The notes beneath the pieces are model-generated. The model did not search any database. It was not told the origin of the DNA and saw only the letters and a list, made by a program, of their open reading frames with translations. 6,701 nucleotides of DNA, from contig CAMOYW010000051.1 in the NCBI GenBank assembly GCA_946630405.1, positions 1 to 6,701 on the forward strand, given 5' to 3'. Numbering within the stretch: position 1 is the stretch's first letter; every line of letters begins with the position of its first letter. The stretch is from an uncultured Clostridia bacterium (lineage in GTDB: Bacteria; Bacillota; Clostridia; Lachnospirales; CAG-274). The position numbers were made by a program, and so were the translations under genes. Shown piece by piece: positions 6,104 to 6,701 of the stretch.

Positions 6104-6701
6104 TTATGCTTTTATGACAAATTTCTTGAATATTTCCTTTGTACCCAGGGTATCAAATTCGACCGTAAGCTTTATGTCGTACCCTACATCTTCAACGGCT
6201 GTTATCGTTCCAAAGCCGAGTTTTGTGCTTTTAACTCTGTCACCCACCTTAAAATCGGTATCGGGAGCCGAATTTTTAACGGTGTTTACGGAATAAGGGG
6301 TTTTAAATTTCATGTCGCTTTTTGCCGTTTTATTGCTTTTACCGATCGAGGATGCGTGGTAGCCGCCGCTTTTTATCTCCGTCAGATATTTTTCGGGTAT
6401 CTCCGTAAGAAACTTTGAAGGAAGGTTGTACATAAATTCCCCGTTATTTCGCCTTTGTGCGGCGTTTGTAATGAAAAGATTCTTTTTCGCACGGGTTATG
6501 GCAACGTAGCAAAGCCTTCTTTCTTCCTCCATAGCTTCGGGAGAAGGGTCTGTCATCGCTCTGTACCCGGGGAAGATATTGTTTTCAAATCCTGCTATAA
6601 ATACGTTGTCAAATTCAAGCCCCTTTGCCGAATGTATGGTCATAAGGGTGACGCTGTCGGCGTTTTCGTTATATTTATCCACATCCGCCACAAGTGCAAC
6701 A
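6104..6701 (-). CDS. pcrA: UvrD/PcrA-type ATP-dependent DNA helicase, C-terminal part (5' end outside the window)
   Basis: This is the last 199 codons of a superfamily 1A 3'-5' helicase; the frame is open to the right edge, with its first whole codon at 6700, so the GTG at 6691 is internal and not a start. Motif V is seen as VTLMTIHSAKGLEFDNVFI and motif VI as EEERRLCYVAITRAKKNLF, with the arginine of TRAK expected to contact ATP. SKFLTEIP marks the end of the motor. After a poorly conserved linker, the last 50 residues (DFKVGDRVKSTKLGFGTITAVE to FKKFVIKA) match the Tudor-like domain that in PcrA/UvrD binds RNA polymerase. The family unwinds DNA in nucleotide excision repair, mismatch repair or plasmid replication and removes stalled polymerase. 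PcrA is the usual Firmicutes member (about 740 aa), so around three quarters lie outside. The stop is TAA at 6106-6104. Confidence 0.92.
   Translation of the reverse strand, partial: VALVADVDKYNENADSVTLMTIHSAKGLEFDNVFIAGFENNIFPGYRAMTDPSPEAMEEERRLCYVAITRAKKNLFITNAAQRRNNGEFMYNLPSKFLTEIPEKYLTEIKSGGYHASSIGKSNKTAKSDMKFKTPYSVNTVKNSAPDTDFKVGDRVKSTKLGFGTITAVEDVGYDIKLTVEFDTLGTKEIFKKFVIKA

Overview
The window looks like chromosomal DNA of a low-to-moderate GC Firmicute, most likely an anaerobic gut-type Clostridia (Oscillospiraceae/Lachnospiraceae-like). The reasons are the codon habits (many ATA-Ile, CTT-Leu and AGA/AGG-Arg codons), strong AGGAGG-type ribosome binding sites, and a ZapA / U32 peptidase / FtsW-RodA / class B PBP gene order that I associate with that class. 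The order is recalled knowledge, not a search result. Every supported gene is on the minus strand, so transcription runs from high to low coordinates, and both window edges cut genes.

Layout in transcription order: (1) 6701-6104, the 3' end of a UvrD/PcrA-type superfamily 1 DNA helicase, with motifs V and VI and the C-terminal Tudor-like domain. (2) 6103-6011, a 93-bp AT-rich gap with a good -10 box and a ribosome binding site. (3) 6010-5018, a ZapA-domain protein of 330 aa, about three times the usual length because of a long coiled coil. (4) 4992-2704, a 762-aa U32-family protein related to the RlhA/TrhP/UbiU RNA- and cofactor-modifying group, with two cysteine clusters. (5) 2694-1312, an FtsW/RodA SEDS glycan polymerase starting at TTG. 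(6) 1315 to the left edge, a class B penicillin-binding protein overlapping the SEDS gene by ATGA. Genes 3-6 are packed with gaps of 25, 9 and -4 nt and look like one operon. The logic is cell division and wall growth: ZapA supports the FtsZ ring, and the SEDS polymerase and its partner transpeptidase polymerise and cross-link septal or lateral peptidoglycan. The U32 protein has no obvious wall role.

The main anomaly is at the left edge. The PBP reading frame has a normal membrane anchor, the SxxK serine and the SxN motif, but before the KTG motif it runs in frame, without a stop, into the C-terminal half of a GT-B glycosyltransferase (group 1/GT4), which then leaves the window. An exported transpeptidase missing its third motif joined to a cytosolic sugar-nucleotide enzyme makes little biological sense as a designed fusion. 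The likeliest explanations are an assembly chimera or a deletion/rearrangement joining two genes; a real fusion gene is a third, less likely option. A second notable feature is a small perfect GC-rich hairpin that hides the PBP Shine-Dalgarno sequence inside the end of the SEDS gene, a plausible translational-coupling device.

No RNA gene, CRISPR array, insertion sequence or phage feature was seen, there is no gene-free stretch above 300 bases, and I found no convincing new multi-gene system.
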